A DNA stretch of 64,000 bases from Sphingomonas sanguinis (GCF_019297835.1 NZ_CP079203.1:2081001-2145000); one strand, 5' to 3'. Shown: positions 1 through 8,161, counted from the first letter of the stretch. Program-made: numbers and translations. The notes: generated from the sequence alone by a model not told the origin.

Positions 1-622
1 GCACGACGTTGGACACGGCATGACCGACCATCGCACGGCGCCACAGCCGCGCGGTGTCGAGGCTGTCGTCATGCGGCTCGCTGCCGATCGCGGTCGGATA
101 GAACAGGATTTCCGCGCCCATCAGCATCATCGCGCGCGCCGTCTCGGGATACCATTGGTCCCAGCAGATGCCGACGCCCAGCTTGGTCGCGGGGCCGTCC
201 CACACCTTGAACCCGGTATTGCCGGGGCGGAAATAGAATTTCTCCTCATAGCCCGGACCATCCGGGATATGGCTCTTGCGATAGACGCCCGCGACCTTGC
301 CGTCCGGGTTGACCATCGCCAGCGAGTTATAATGATGCGGCCCGTCCGCCTCGAAGAAGCTGGTCGGGATATGGACCTTCAGCTCGGCGGCCAGTTCCTG
401 CATCGCGCGCACCGCCTGATGCTCGGCGGTCGGCTTGGCGTTGGTGAACAGTCCCTCGTCCTCGACGCGGCAGAAATACTCGCCCTCGAACAATTCGGGC
501 GGCAGGATCACCTGCGCCCCCCGGGACGCCGCCTCGCGGACGAGGCGCGACACCTCGGCGATGTTGCGGTCGATATCGGCGGTAAAGGCCAGTTGCAGCG
601 CGGCGACGGTGATCTGGGTCAT
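1..622 (-). CDS. aguB: N-carbamoylputrescine amidase, 3' end cut by window
   Basis: Hydrolyses N-carbamoylputrescine to putrescine, CO2 and ammonia in the cytoplasm, the last step of the agmatine route. The frame reads without a stop from an ATG at 622 to the window edge, giving about 207 residues of a protein usually near 290. The nitrilase-fold motifs are visible: PPELFEGEYF carries the catalytic Glu, KSHIPDGPGYEEKFYF carries the Lys, and GICWDQWYPE carries the nucleophilic Cys. The EKFYFRPG segment is typical of the AguB subfamily rather than other nitrilases. Agmatine deiminase, which makes its substrate, lies 1.7 kb upstream on the same strand, separated by two unrelated-looking genes. 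The family call is secure; the missing C-terminus cannot be judged. Confidence 0.93.
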   Translation of the reverse strand, partial: MTQITVAALQLAFTADIDRNIAEVSRLVREAASRGAQVILPPELFEGEYFCRVEDEGLFTNAKPTAEHQAVRAMQELAAELKVHIPTSFFEADGPHHYNSLAMVNPDGKVAGVYRKSHIPDGPGYEEKFYFRPGNTGFKVWDGPATKLGVGICWDQWYPETARAMMLMGAEILFYPTAIGSEPHDDSLDTARLWRRAMVGHAVSNVV

Positions 623-655
623 GGCCCTGCCCTTTAATGGCTCCGTACGCGGGCG

Positions 656-1666
656 TCACCCCGCTTCCGCATCCAACCTGGCCCGCAAGGCATCGAGAAA
701 CGGCCCTGGCTCGTCCAGCCGCAACGCCACCGCCCGCACCGGATCGCGCCTCCACCGCGAGCGCGGCGGCAAGGGCTCGGACAGGCGGATCAGCATGTTG
801 GGCCAGGCGAGCAGCGCGATGTTCCAGCTATCGAGTGCGCGCACCGTCTCGCCATCGGGATTGGCCGTCACCGCCGCGATCGCCGCATAGGAGATGGTCC
901 GGTCGACCAGCAGTCCGGCCCGCAGCCGCACCCCCGCCGGGGTGAGCAAAACCGGCGACAGGCGCAGCGACTTGATGAGCCCGATCAGGTACAGCAGTGA
1001 CACATCGCTGATGACGAACATCACCATCGCCGCGGTCCGGCTCCAATGCGCGACCAGCAGGTGGGTGACGGTGATCTCGATGCAGGAAATGACCAGCAGC
1101 GCGACCATCATCGGTTGCAGATGGCGGTGATAGGCAAAACCCTGCGCCCCCGCCGGGATGTCGGGCACCGCGCGCCAGCGGAACAGCGCGAGGTGGAGCA
1201 GCCGGGCCTCCGCCAGCGCCAATCGCACCAGCGGCCGGGGCAGCATCTCCTCCAGCAGCGCCGACCAGCGATCCGGATCGGCCGGGTTCCACGCCCGCAG
1301 CCGCGCCGCCACCCGCCATAGCCCCCATCCGCCATGCAGCGCGATCGCGACGACCGGAACCATCATCGCCCAGGGCATGGTGAACAGCGCCGCCCGGATC
1401 GGCGGCGGCGACAGGCTGAGCACCGCCATGCCCGCGGACGCCATCGCAGCGATTCCCGCGCGCCAACCCGGCCGACGCGTCCGGCTCAACAGCCCCAGCA
1501 TCATCGCGTCCGAGGCGATCCACAGGAACAGCAGCGCCGCGGCGCGGGGATGGACCTGCGCAATCGGCAGGCGAAGCAACGCGGCCGCGCCGACGATGAC
1601 CAGGACAGGCGCAATCATGGGCAGGATCGGACGATCAAACCCGTTGGCGGATCGGACGGCGGTCAT
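656..1666 (-). CDS. Hypothetical multi-pass membrane protein
   Basis: A 336-residue protein that I do not recognise. The N-terminal half holds about four hydrophobic segments (residues ~15-35, 40-60, 65-85, 90-110). Two more follow at ~195-250 after a hydrophilic stretch rich in Arg. The last ~90 residues look beta-rich and soluble (RLRAGLLVDRTISYAAIAAV onward), like the membrane-anchored PH-type domains of some bacterial membrane proteins. The ATG at 1666 is chosen because the open frame upstream of it is low-complexity Arg-rich sequence overlapping the neighbouring gene. It lies 33 bp upstream of aguB and 53 bp downstream of a hemerythrin-like gene, all on the minus strand, so co-transcription is possible. 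No function is proposed. Confidence 0.7.
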   Translation of the reverse strand: MTAVRSANGFDRPILPMIAPVLVIVGAAALLRLPIAQVHPRAAALLFLWIASDAMMLGLLSRTRRPGWRAGIAAMASAGMAVLSLSPPPIRAALFTMPWAMMVPVVAIALHGGWGLWRVAARLRAWNPADPDRWSALLEEMLPRPLVRLALAEARLLHLALFRWRAVPDIPAGAQGFAYHRHLQPMMVALLVISCIEITVTHLLVAHWSRTAAMVMFVISDVSLLYLIGLIKSLRLSPVLLTPAGVRLRAGLLVDRTISYAAIAAVTANPDGETVRALDSWNIALLAWPNMLIRLSEPLPPRSRWRRDPVRAVALRLDEPGPFLDALRARLDAEAG

Positions 1667-1719
1667 GGCGACTCCCCTGATCGGTGGCGCCGCGATGCTA
1701 ACCCCTGCCGCCCCCCGCG

Positions 1720-2208
1720 TCACGCCGTCATGCGGGATGCCGGGGCGGGATCGAACAGGATGTAGCGCAGGACCACCGGATAGAAGCTTGTCATCTTCAG
1801 ATCGCACAGCGCCATCAGTCGTTGGTACAGCAGGCGCGTCACGCCGACATATTCGCTCCACTGCTCCTCGATGGCGCGCGCGGTCCAGATGCCGATATGT
1901 TTGGAATAGGTCAGGCGCAGCTCGCGCGTCTCGACCACGATCGCCTCGCATCCGGGGATGCTGGCCATCAGCCGCCGTTCGCGCAGCGGCGTCAGCAGCA
2001 GTTCGTCCTCGGTCTTGAGATGCTTGGTGATGACCTGCGCGATCCGCGTGCGGGCCGGGCCCAGCAGCGGTGCGGCCTCGGCATAGCTCTTTTCGAACAG
2101 GTCGACGAGATCGCGGACGGCCCGCGCGATGTCCTCATGCTGGGCGCGGAGCAGATTGATGGTGACTTGCAAGGCGTGGTTCCGATCCCGGACGGGTGAA
2201 TGCACCAT
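1720..2208 (-). CDS. Hemerythrin HHE-like protein
   Basis: A 162-residue, mostly helical protein with the spacing of a hemerythrin-type four-helix bundle: His24 in RAQHEDI, His63 with Glu67/Glu69 in KHLKTEDELLL, and His104 in YSKHIGIW. Such domains bind a di-iron centre and serve in oxygen or iron sensing, storage or stress responses. The motif set is less complete than in classical hemerythrins: a third-helix HxxxE pair is not obvious, so metal binding is inferred. It starts with ATG just downstream of the terminator-like hairpin that follows agmatine deiminase, so it probably has its own promoter. A plain helical regulator without metal is the main alternative. Confidence 0.55.
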   Translation of the reverse strand: MVHSPVRDRNHALQVTINLLRAQHEDIARAVRDLVDLFEKSYAEAAPLLGPARTRIAQVITKHLKTEDELLLTPLRERRLMASIPGCEAIVVETRELRLTYSKHIGIWTARAIEEQWSEYVGVTRLLYQRLMALCDLKMTSFYPVVLRYILFDPAPASRMTA

Positions 2209-2245
2209 CCTAACCGACCCACGGTTTATGCACGGTAAAGGGAAA

Positions 2246-2275
2246 GGCCCGCGCGTCGAGGCAGACGCACGGGCC
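2246..2275 (-). terminator. Candidate terminator after aguA
   Basis: A 12-bp stem (11 of 12 paired, arms GGCCCGTGCGTC and GACGCGCGGGCC on the minus strand) with a 6-nt loop. It starts 12 bp past the aguA stop and is followed by TTTCCCTTT. The T-tract is interrupted, so it may be only partly Rho-independent. Confidence 0.55.
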
Positions 2276-2286
2276 GAGGAACGAAA

Positions 2287-3291
2287 TCAGGCGATGGTCG
2301 GAATCTGCTGCGAGATGCAGTGGAAGCTGCCGCCGCCGGTCAGGATCGCATCGGCGCGCAGGCCCACGACCTGGCGGTCGGGGAAGATCGCCTGGATCGC
2401 GGCGACCCCGGCATCGTCATTCTCGCTGCCATAAAGCGGCACGACGACAGCGGCATTGCCGATGTAGAAGTTCATATAGCTGGCGGGCACGACCTCGTCG
2501 TCGCGCAGCACGCGGCCCGGCGACGGGATGGCGACGACCTCCAGACCGGCGGCCTGCGCGTCGCGCTTGGCGGCGGCATAGACCTGCCAGTTGGGATCAT
2601 TCTCGGCGGCTTCGGGAATGGCGACGCGGTTGGGGCCGACGAAGCGCGCCAGATTGTCGACATGGCCATCGGTATGGTCGTTGAGCAGGCCGTTGCCCAG
2701 CCACACGATCCGGGTCAGCCCCAAGTCTCCGGCCAGCCGCTCGGCGATCGCGCCCTCGGTCAGGTCGGGGTTGCGATTCGGGTTGAGCAGGCACTGGCGC
2801 GTCGTCACGACCAGCCCGGTGCCGTCCCCGTCGATCGCGCCACCTTCCAGCACCCATTCGCAACGGGTGGCGGAAAGCCCACGATCCTCGGCCAGCCGTG
2901 CACCGACCGTGTCGTCGCCGGGCAGGTCGTACTTGCCGCCCCAGCCGTTGAACTGGAACAGCCGTGCCGAGCCGTCGCCGGTGATGATCGGGCCGGTATC
3001 GCGCAGCCAGATATCGCCAAAGGGCTGGACGACCACGTCCGCCATGTCGCCCGCCATCGCACGTGCGGCATCGGCCGCCTCGCCATCGGCGGCGACCAGG
3101 ATCACCCGCTCGCCCCGGCCATCGGCATGGACGGCGCGGGCAAAGGCCAGCACCTCCTCGCGCGCAGGGTCGAGATCCTCTTCCCACAGCTCCGGATGGC
3201 TGGGAAAGCCGATCCATACGGCGTCATGCGGGGCCCATTCGGGCGGCGGGGGCGTGGTCACGGTTGGCGTGGTCACCGATGGCGTGGTCAC
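2287..3291 (-). CDS. aguA: Agmatine deiminase
   Basis: Converts agmatine to N-carbamoylputrescine plus ammonia. The 334-residue product shows the guanidino-modifying enzyme motifs in order: EWAPHDAVWIGFP near the N-terminus, WLRDTGPI, EGGAIDGDG, NDHTDGHVDN with the catalytic His/Asp, and C-terminal GGGSFHCISQQ with the nucleophilic Cys. The start is taken as the GTG at 3291 because it overlaps the TGA of the upstream peptidase gene (GTGA) and has AGGAAG nine bases before it. This implies translational coupling. The N-terminus carries a short repeated VTTPSVTTPTVTTP tail not needed for the fold. With the amidase at the left edge it completes arginine/agmatine to putrescine conversion, assuming an arginine decarboxylase elsewhere. 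Confidence 0.95.
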   Translation of the reverse strand: MTTPSVTTPTVTTPPPPEWAPHDAVWIGFPSHPELWEEDLDPAREEVLAFARAVHADGRGERVILVAADGEAADAARAMAGDMADVVVQPFGDIWLRDTGPIITGDGSARLFQFNGWGGKYDLPGDDTVGARLAEDRGLSATRCEWVLEGGAIDGDGTGLVVTTRQCLLNPNRNPDLTEGAIAERLAGDLGLTRIVWLGNGLLNDHTDGHVDNLARFVGPNRVAIPEAAENDPNWQVYAAAKRDAQAAGLEVVAIPSPGRVLRDDEVVPASYMNFYIGNAAVVVPLYGSENDDAGVAAIQAIFPDRQVVGLRADAILTGGGSFHCISQQIPTIA

Positions 3292-4919
3292 TGGACGTTC
3301 TTCCTGCTTTGATCGCGAATGCCGCGAAATTCGGCGGTGGGATACCAGTTGGGCCACAGGCCCGGCCGGTCGGCGAGCGTCCTGCCCAATTGATAATAGA
3401 CCGTCAAATCTTCGACCGCACCCGACCAATCCCAGCGAGGATCATATTCGTCGGCGGGCTTGTGATAGCGGTTGGCCACATAGTCCTCGGACGCCGCCTT
3501 GCCCGCCGCGACGCCCCCCATCACCTTGTCTTGCCCCGAGCCGCCGTCGAGCATCGGCACGCCCAGCTTGGCGAACGAGAAATGGTCGGAGCGGTAATAG
3601 CTGCCACGCTCGGGATTGGCCTCCTCGCCGATATAGCGGCCTTGGGCGCCGACCAGCGACTTGGCGAGGTCCTCGATCTCGGACTTGCCCTTGCCGACCA
3701 GCACGAAGTCCTTCGACCGGCCCGTCACGTTCAGCCCGTCCATGTTCACCCCGCCCACGGTGCGGGCGAGCGGGAAGACGGGATGCTGCGCATAATAGCC
3801 CGAGCCGAGCAGCCCGCTTTCCTCCGCCGTCACCGCCAGGAACGCGATGGAGCGCTTGGCCGGTCCCGCCTTGGCTTGCGCCTCGGCCAAAGCGACCAGC
3901 CCCGCCACGCCGGTCGCATTGTCGAGCGCGCCGTTGCAGATATCGTCGCCATCCACCGCGTCGCAGCGGCCCAGATGGTCCCAATGCGCCGAATAGAGGA
4001 CGTAATCGCCCGGCTCGGTGGTCCCCGGCAGGACGCCGATCACGTTCTTCGATGCCTGACGCCGGATTGTGTTGGTGAAGCCGCCCGATAGGGTCAGGCC
4101 GAGCGGCACCGCCTTGAACCCCTTTTGCTGCGCCGCCTTGGTCAGCGTGGGCAAGTCCTTGCCCGCCGCCTTCAGGATATTCTGCGCCACCGCCTCCTGA
4201 ATCCAGCCGATGACCTGGCTCTGGTCCTGATGGTCGCCCGGCTCGTCCAGCTCCAGCTGCGGCCCGGTCCAGGAGGACTGCACCACCGCCCAGGGGTAAG
4301 CGGCGGGTTCGGTCTGGTGGACGATCAGCGCCGCGGCGGCGCCGTGCCTAGCGGCATTCTCGAACTTGTAGGGCCAGCGACCATACCAGGTCATGGCGCG
4401 GCCCTCGAACGGCCCTTCGCGGCCCATGGTCTGCCAGTCGGCATCGTTGATCAGGATGACCACCGTCTTGCCGCGCACATCGACCCCGGCATAATCGTCC
4501 CAGCCCTTTTCGGGCGCGGTGATGCCGTATCCGACAAAGACCAGCTCGCTGTCCTTCACGTCGATGCGCGGGGTCACGCGATAGGTGCCGACGACCATAT
4601 CGGTGCGATAGGCGAGCGGAATGGGCGCTCCCTTACCCTTGACGGTGAAGGGCTGGACGTCGGTGGCGGTGATCTCCACCATCGGCACGTCCTGGGTCCA
4701 GCTGCCCTTGTTGCCGGGCTTCAGGCCCGCCTTCTGAAAGCGGTCGATGATGTACGCCACCGTCTTGTCCTCGGCCGGGGTGGTCGGCGCGCGGCCTTCA
4801 TATTCGTCGGAGGACAGGGTCTGGGTGACCGTCTTCAGCGTGTCGACCGAGATGGCGGGCTTGTCCTGCGCCATCGCGGTGCCGGAGAGTAGGAGGGACA
4901 GGATAAGCAGACGGCGCAT
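3288..4919 (-). CDS. Secreted M28 family zinc metallopeptidase
   Basis: An exported aminopeptidase-type enzyme of 543 residues. Residues 1-17 form a signal peptide (MRRLLILSLLLSGTAMAQ). A PA-like insertion covers roughly residues 120-225. The M28 catalytic domain has the two-zinc ligand set: His312 and Asp314 in SAHWDHLG, Asp333 in NGALDNATG, Glu366/Glu367 in TAEESGLLGS, Asp394 in NMDG and the late His in RSDHFSF. It should release N-terminal residues from peptides in the periplasm or outside. The Shine-Dalgarno AAGGGGAAAT overlaps the stop of the retinal-synthase gene 12 bp upstream, so it is probably read through from the rhodopsin operon, and its own stop overlaps the start of aguA. The exact substrate cannot be told. 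Confidence 0.93.
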   Translation of the reverse strand: MRRLLILSLLLSGTAMAQDKPAISVDTLKTVTQTLSSDEYEGRAPTTPAEDKTVAYIIDRFQKAGLKPGNKGSWTQDVPMVEITATDVQPFTVKGKGAPIPLAYRTDMVVGTYRVTPRIDVKDSELVFVGYGITAPEKGWDDYAGVDVRGKTVVILINDADWQTMGREGPFEGRAMTWYGRWPYKFENAARHGAAAALIVHQTEPAAYPWAVVQSSWTGPQLELDEPGDHQDQSQVIGWIQEAVAQNILKAAGKDLPTLTKAAQQKGFKAVPLGLTLSGGFTNTIRRQASKNVIGVLPGTTEPGDYVLYSAHWDHLGRCDAVDGDDICNGALDNATGVAGLVALAEAQAKAGPAKRSIAFLAVTAEESGLLGSGYYAQHPVFPLARTVGGVNMDGLNVTGRSKDFVLVGKGKSEIEDLAKSLVGAQGRYIGEEANPERGSYYRSDHFSFAKLGVPMLDGGSGQDKVMGGVAAGKAASEDYVANRYHKPADEYDPRWDWSGAVEDLTVYYQLGRTLADRPGLWPNWYPTAEFRGIRDQSRKNVQ

Positions 4920-4931
4920 GATGATTTCCCC

Positions 4932-5792
4932 TTATGTTTGGGGATGTTGTGCCCGGCCGCTGATCGCGGGGCAAGAGTATGCGACGGGACGGCCTGCCCG
5001 CCCCTCGAACCAGGGTGTCACAAGCAGATGGGGCATCGCCAAGGCCGCGATACCGGCAAACAGGGCGCGGACGCCGGTCCCCTCCCGATCGACAAAAAAT
5101 GCTCCCACCGCCGCCGCGATGAGAAGGGCCGCCAGGAGGACGGGGCCGACCGCCCGGAAATAGGCGCGATGGCTGACGCAGCCGATCTCTTTCCGCCGCT
5201 GAGCGGTCTGCGGAAGGGCGTGCAGAACCAGAAAGCCGATCGAAAAACCGATTAGCGGCGGCAGAACCAACAGGGCGCCGGTGCCGACCAGCAGGCGCCC
5301 GTCGCGGCGCCGTATCGCCATGATCAGGACCAGCGCCGTCGCAACGGCTCCGCCACCGATCAGCAGGAAAAGCACGGTCGTCGAAATGTCATGGCCTGCC
5401 GCAAAGGCGAGAATGTCGCCATAACCCTCGCGATGCAGGATCGCCGGCGTCGCCACCAGCGAGATGCCCCGCGCCGCCCGCTCCGGCAGACCGCCATGGG
5501 GCGCATCCTCCACCCCAAAATGAATGGCCGAGGCCGCCAGGAACAGGGGCAATGCAATCTCAGGGTATCCCGTCCACCACGCCAGGCAGATCAGGGACAC
5601 GGAGACATATAGGAACAGGAACAGGGGACGGCGGCCCGGCGCGACGATCGCCAGATCGCTGGCGCCATGCGCCATGCCGAGGACACCGATGGCCAGGATC
5701 GCAAAGCCCAGCTGGATGGGCAAGGAACCGGCGGAGGCGGCCAGCGCCGCCCCCGCCAACATGGTCCAGCCGATCACCGGGGCGCGGGTCAT
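4932..5792 (-). CDS. blh: Brp/Blh-type beta-carotene 15,15'-dioxygenase (retinal synthase)
   Basis: Integral membrane enzyme of 286 residues that cleaves beta-carotene into two retinal molecules, the chromophore of rhodopsins. Seven to eight hydrophobic segments are present. The family's metal-ligand histidines are in their usual surroundings: GMAHGASD (~residue 40), SAIHFGVED (~95), FLVLHALPQ (~205) and AMPHLLVTPW (~255). The ATG shares its A with the last base of the rhodopsin stop codon (TGATG), so the two genes are translationally coupled. An in-frame extension upstream into the rhodopsin gene is only an overlapping reading frame. Beta-carotene supply must come from carotenoid genes outside the window. 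Without the rhodopsin neighbour it could be confused with other Brp proteins; with it the call is firm. Confidence 0.92.
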   Translation of the reverse strand: MTRAPVIGWTMLAGAALAASAGSLPIQLGFAILAIGVLGMAHGASDLAIVAPGRRPLFLFLYVSVSLICLAWWTGYPEIALPLFLAASAIHFGVEDAPHGGLPERAARGISLVATPAILHREGYGDILAFAAGHDISTTVLFLLIGGGAVATALVLIMAIRRRDGRLLVGTGALLVLPPLIGFSIGFLVLHALPQTAQRRKEIGCVSHRAYFRAVGPVLLAALLIAAAVGAFFVDREGTGVRALFAGIAALAMPHLLVTPWFEGRAGRPVAYSCPAISGRAQHPQT

Positions 5793-6487
5793 CAGGCGCG
5801 ATGGTCGTGCAGCGCCGTCTTCAGATTGGCGGCCGCATAGAAGGCGTAGACGACCTTCGCCAGCACATCCATGATCAGGATCGCCCAAACCGACGTCGGA
5901 TCGCTGATGATCTTTAGTCCTTCCGGCCCGACCAGGAAGACGATCGGGTACAGGAACCAGATCACGGTCAGGAACACGACGTTTTTCCGATAGGCCGTGC
6001 CCAGGGCTTCGCCTCGTTCGGCCGCCATTGCGCGCAGCGGAACCCACAGCAGATACAGCACGCCGACAAAGGCTGCGCACGACCAGAGATACCATACCCA
6101 TTTCAGCACGGGCACGAGCGCCAGCGACGAGATCAGGCCGGTGACGATCATAAGGACGTCGAGGACGATGATCGCGGTCAGATAGCCGCCGACCTCCCCC
6201 GTCTTGCCCCGCTCGTGAAAGGCCAGCAGCACCAGGCTGGCGAGCAGGATCGGCGTCGTGACGGACCAGTCGGCGTAACGGGCCAGATAGGTCACCGATC
6301 CGTCGATGTTGATCAGCGTGCCGATGCCAAAGGCCATGGCAAGATAGGCCGTCGCGGCGATAAATGGCACGGCGGCATGGAGCAATGTGTGATGCAGCGA
6401 CGGCGACGTCTTGCTGCCTTTTGCGTAAATGGCCAGCGAGGCCAGAGACATGATCGTGAAGCCGATCAGGAACGCCATCCAATCCAT
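5792..6487 (-). CDS. Microbial rhodopsin, proton-pump type with Asp-Thr-Ser motif
   Basis: A seven-helix retinal protein of 231 residues, most likely a light-driven outward proton pump in the inner membrane. Helix C reads ARYADWSVTTPILLAS. By alignment to bacteriorhodopsin this gives Arg70 (R82), Asp73 (D85, proton acceptor), Thr77 (T89) and Ser84 at the D96 donor position. Helix G reads LIMDVLAKVV, with Asp207 (D212) and the Schiff-base Lys211 (K216). Helix F has the usual WFLYP and GPEG segment. Tyr133 stands where bacteriorhodopsin has Trp138 and carotenoid-binding rhodopsins have Gly, so a carotenoid antenna is unlikely. The ATG at 6487 is preferred over upstream codons because GGAGGG precedes it. 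The gene is first in an operon with the retinal synthase. Confidence 0.94.
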   Translation of the reverse strand: MDWMAFLIGFTIMSLASLAIYAKGSKTSPSLHHTLLHAAVPFIAATAYLAMAFGIGTLINIDGSVTYLARYADWSVTTPILLASLVLLAFHERGKTGEVGGYLTAIIVLDVLMIVTGLISSLALVPVLKWVWYLWSCAAFVGVLYLLWVPLRAMAAERGEALGTAYRKNVVFLTVIWFLYPIVFLVGPEGLKIISDPTSVWAILIMDVLAKVVYAFYAAANLKTALHDHRA

Positions 6488-6582
6488 CTGCAACCCTCCG
6501 GTTAAGGGGCGACAGTGGGCCGACCCATTACCTGAACAGCGCATCGGGTTTGTCGATCCGGCATGAAGCAAATGTTAGAATG

Positions 6583-6615
6583 GAAAACAAAAAGAGCGGC
6601 CCCGAAGGACCGCCC
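6583..6615 (-). terminator. Intrinsic terminator of rpsD
   Basis: On the minus strand, arms GGGCGGTCC and GGGCCGCTC flank a TTCG loop and are followed by TTTTTGTTTT. It lies about 30 bp past the rpsD stop and separates the ribosomal gene from the rhodopsin operon. Confidence 0.9.
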
Positions 6616-6643
6616 TTTCCGAAACTTCGGTAAGACCCGAAAC

Positions 6644-7258
6644 TTAGCGCGAATAGAATTCGACGACCAGGTTCGGTTCCATCTTCACCGGATAGGGCAC
6701 CTCGTCCAGGGTCGGAATGCGGGTCAGCGCGACCTTGGTGTTGCCGTCGGCGGTGACGTAGTCGGGCACTTCACGCTCGGCGAGCTGCTGTGCTTCCATG
6801 ACCAGCGCCATTTCGGTCGCCTTCGAACCCAGCGAGATCTCGTCGCCGACGAAGCAGCGACGCGACGCGATGTTGCACTTCACGCCGTTGACGCGGATGT
6901 GGCCGTGGCTGACCAGCTGGCGCGCGGCGAAGATCGTCGGCGCGAACTTGGCGCGGTACACGATCATGTCCAGGCGCTGCTCGAGCAGGCCGATCAGGTT
7001 CTGCGAGGTATCGCCCTTCATGCGGGCGGCTTCCTGGTAGCAGGCCTTGAACTGCTTCTCGGTCACGTCGCCATAATAGCCCTTCAGCTTCTGCTTGGCG
7101 CGCAGCTGCAGACCGAAGTCCGACATCTTGCCCTTGCGACGCTGACCGTGCTGGCCGGGGCCGTATTCACGCTTGTTGACGGGGCTCTTGGGGCGGCCCC
7201 AGATGTTCTCGCCCATACGGCGATCGAGCTTGTACTTTGCGCTCTGACGCTTCGACAT
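6644..7258 (-). CDS. rpsD: 30S ribosomal protein S4
   Basis: Primary 16S rRNA-binding protein and assembly initiator of the small subunit. The 204-residue length is standard. It opens with [20 protein letters not shown] and has the conserved [17 protein letters not shown] stretch. The S4 RNA-binding domain lies around residues 93-155 ([20 protein letters not shown], then SHGHIRVNG). The C-terminus VVEFYSR is typical for alphaproteobacteria. Here it stands alone rather than in the alpha operon, as is usual in this group. An intrinsic terminator follows, and a 160-bp leader without recognisable structure precedes it. Confidence 0.98.
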   Translation of the reverse strand: MSKRQSAKYKLDRRMGENIWGRPKSPVNKREYGPGQHGQRRKGKMSDFGLQLRAKQKLKGYYGDVTEKQFKACYQEAARMKGDTSQNLIGLLEQRLDMIVYRAKFAPTIFAARQLVSHGHIRVNGVKCNIASRRCFVGDEISLGSKATEMALVMEAQQLAEREVPDYVTADGNTKVALTRIPTLDEVPYPVKMEPNLVVEFYSR

Positions 7259-7417
7259 GTGTAATCCTTGGCAATTACGAACGACGTTGGTCCCGGTATC
7301 GCACCATGCAAGCCTTTATGGGGACAAGCGCAGGCCCACCGCTTCACCGGGATGCGGGGGCAATTGCGAAGCGGCGCGCCTAGACGACACGCACGCCGGA
7401 GTCAAGCGAAGCGGTGG

Positions 7418-7642
7418 TCAGCGCCCCGCGGCGGTGTTCAGCCGATCGGTCGCGTTTTGCACGTCGTTGCGCGCATTGGCGGCGATCTCGTCCCATTCCG
7501 CCTGGGTCTTGCAGATCCGCTTGGACGCCAGGCGCGAGCCGGTGGTTTCCTGAACCCGGCAGATTTTCCTCTCCTTCACCGGGGCGGGCGCGGGTTCGGC
7601 CTGTTGCCCGGTCAGGGCCAGCAGCAGCAACGCGGTCAGCAT
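7418..7642 (-). CDS. Small secreted hypothetical protein
   Basis: A 74-residue protein with an N-terminal hydrophobic segment (MLTALLLLALTGQQAE), probably a signal peptide. A short mature region contains two Cys in KICRVQETTGSRL and KRICKTQAEWDEI that could form a disulphide. I recall such short proteins with a CRVQ...ICKTQAEWD pattern as common uncharacterised genes in sphingomonads. The tail is helical and Asn/Asp rich. It precedes rpsD on the same strand by 160 bp and is divergent from chorismate mutase. Function unknown; periplasmic location is inferred. Confidence 0.65.
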   Translation of the reverse strand: MLTALLLLALTGQQAEPAPAPVKERKICRVQETTGSRLASKRICKTQAEWDEIAANARNDVQNATDRLNTAAGR

Positions 7643-7746
7643 CGTCCTATCTCCCCATTCGAACGCAGCGCCATGCTAACCCGCGCCCGCTCCGATCGGC
7701 AAGCCGGACTGGACAGCACGGACGCCACCCGGCAGAGCCTTGGAAC

Positions 7747-8055
7747 ATGACCCAGATTCTCGCCGGACCCGATTGCACCACCATGGCGGAGGTCCGCGCG
7801 GGCGTGGACCAGCTCGACCGCGAGTTGGTCGCCCTGCTCGCGCGCCGCTTCGCCTATATGGACGCCGCCGCCCGGATCAAACCGACCCGCGACCGCGTGC
7901 GCGACGAGGACCGCAAGCGCCAGGTGATCGACCAGGCCCGAGCCGAAGCGCAGCGCCTGGGCGTGCCCGAGGCGGTGGTGGCCGATATCTGGGAAGTGCT
8001 GGTCGAAGGTTCGATCGCCTATGAGCTGGCGACGTTCGACCGGACGCGGGGGTAA
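7747..8055 (+). CDS. Chorismate mutase, AroQ type
   Basis: Stand-alone AroQ-fold protein of 102 residues that rearranges chorismate to prephenate for Phe/Tyr synthesis. Active-site residues are visible on the first helix (AEVRAGVDQLDRELVALLARR), in the KPTRDRVRDEDRKRQVI segment and in the third helix. The ATG at 7747 fits the family start (variable head, then VRxxID-like segment); the longer open frame upstream overlaps the divergent small gene. The closely related isochorismate-pyruvate lyase PchB has a similar sequence and cannot be excluded, but no siderophore-salicylate genes are near. The gene is followed by repeat sequence. Confidence 0.85.
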   Translation: MTQILAGPDCTTMAEVRAGVDQLDRELVALLARRFAYMDAAARIKPTRDRVRDEDRKRQVIDQARAEAQRLGVPEAVVADIWEVLVEGSIAYELATFDRTRG

Positions 8056-8079
8056 GCGCCCCCTCCCCTTAACCCCCGC

Positions 8080-8161
8080 CCGTTCAGGCTGAGCCCTTCG
8101 GCTGGCTGGCAAGCCAGCCGCTCAGGATAAACTTCGGCGCTTTGCGCCGAAGTCGAAGCCC
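8080..8161. repeat. Composite copy of the GTTCAGGCTGAGCGAAG repeat with insert
   Basis: The left part (CCGTTCAGGCTGAGC, 8080-8094) and the right part (GAAGTCGAAGCCC, 8149-8161) of the window's commonest repeat are separated by 54 bp. The insert contains two hairpins (arms GGCTGGC/GCCAGCC and CTTCGGCGC/GCGCCGAAG). It follows the chorismate mutase stop and could also act as a transcription end. Confidence 0.7.

Noticed and set aside
4932..6482. Apparent 516-residue fusion of a protein with the retinal synthase
   Set aside because: The N-terminal 230 codons are an out-of-frame reading of the rhodopsin gene; the synthase has its own coupled ATG at 5792.
5792..6487. Carotenoid antenna binding by the rhodopsin
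   Set aside because: Tyr133 fills the place where xanthorhodopsin-type proteins have Gly, so the binding groove should be closed.
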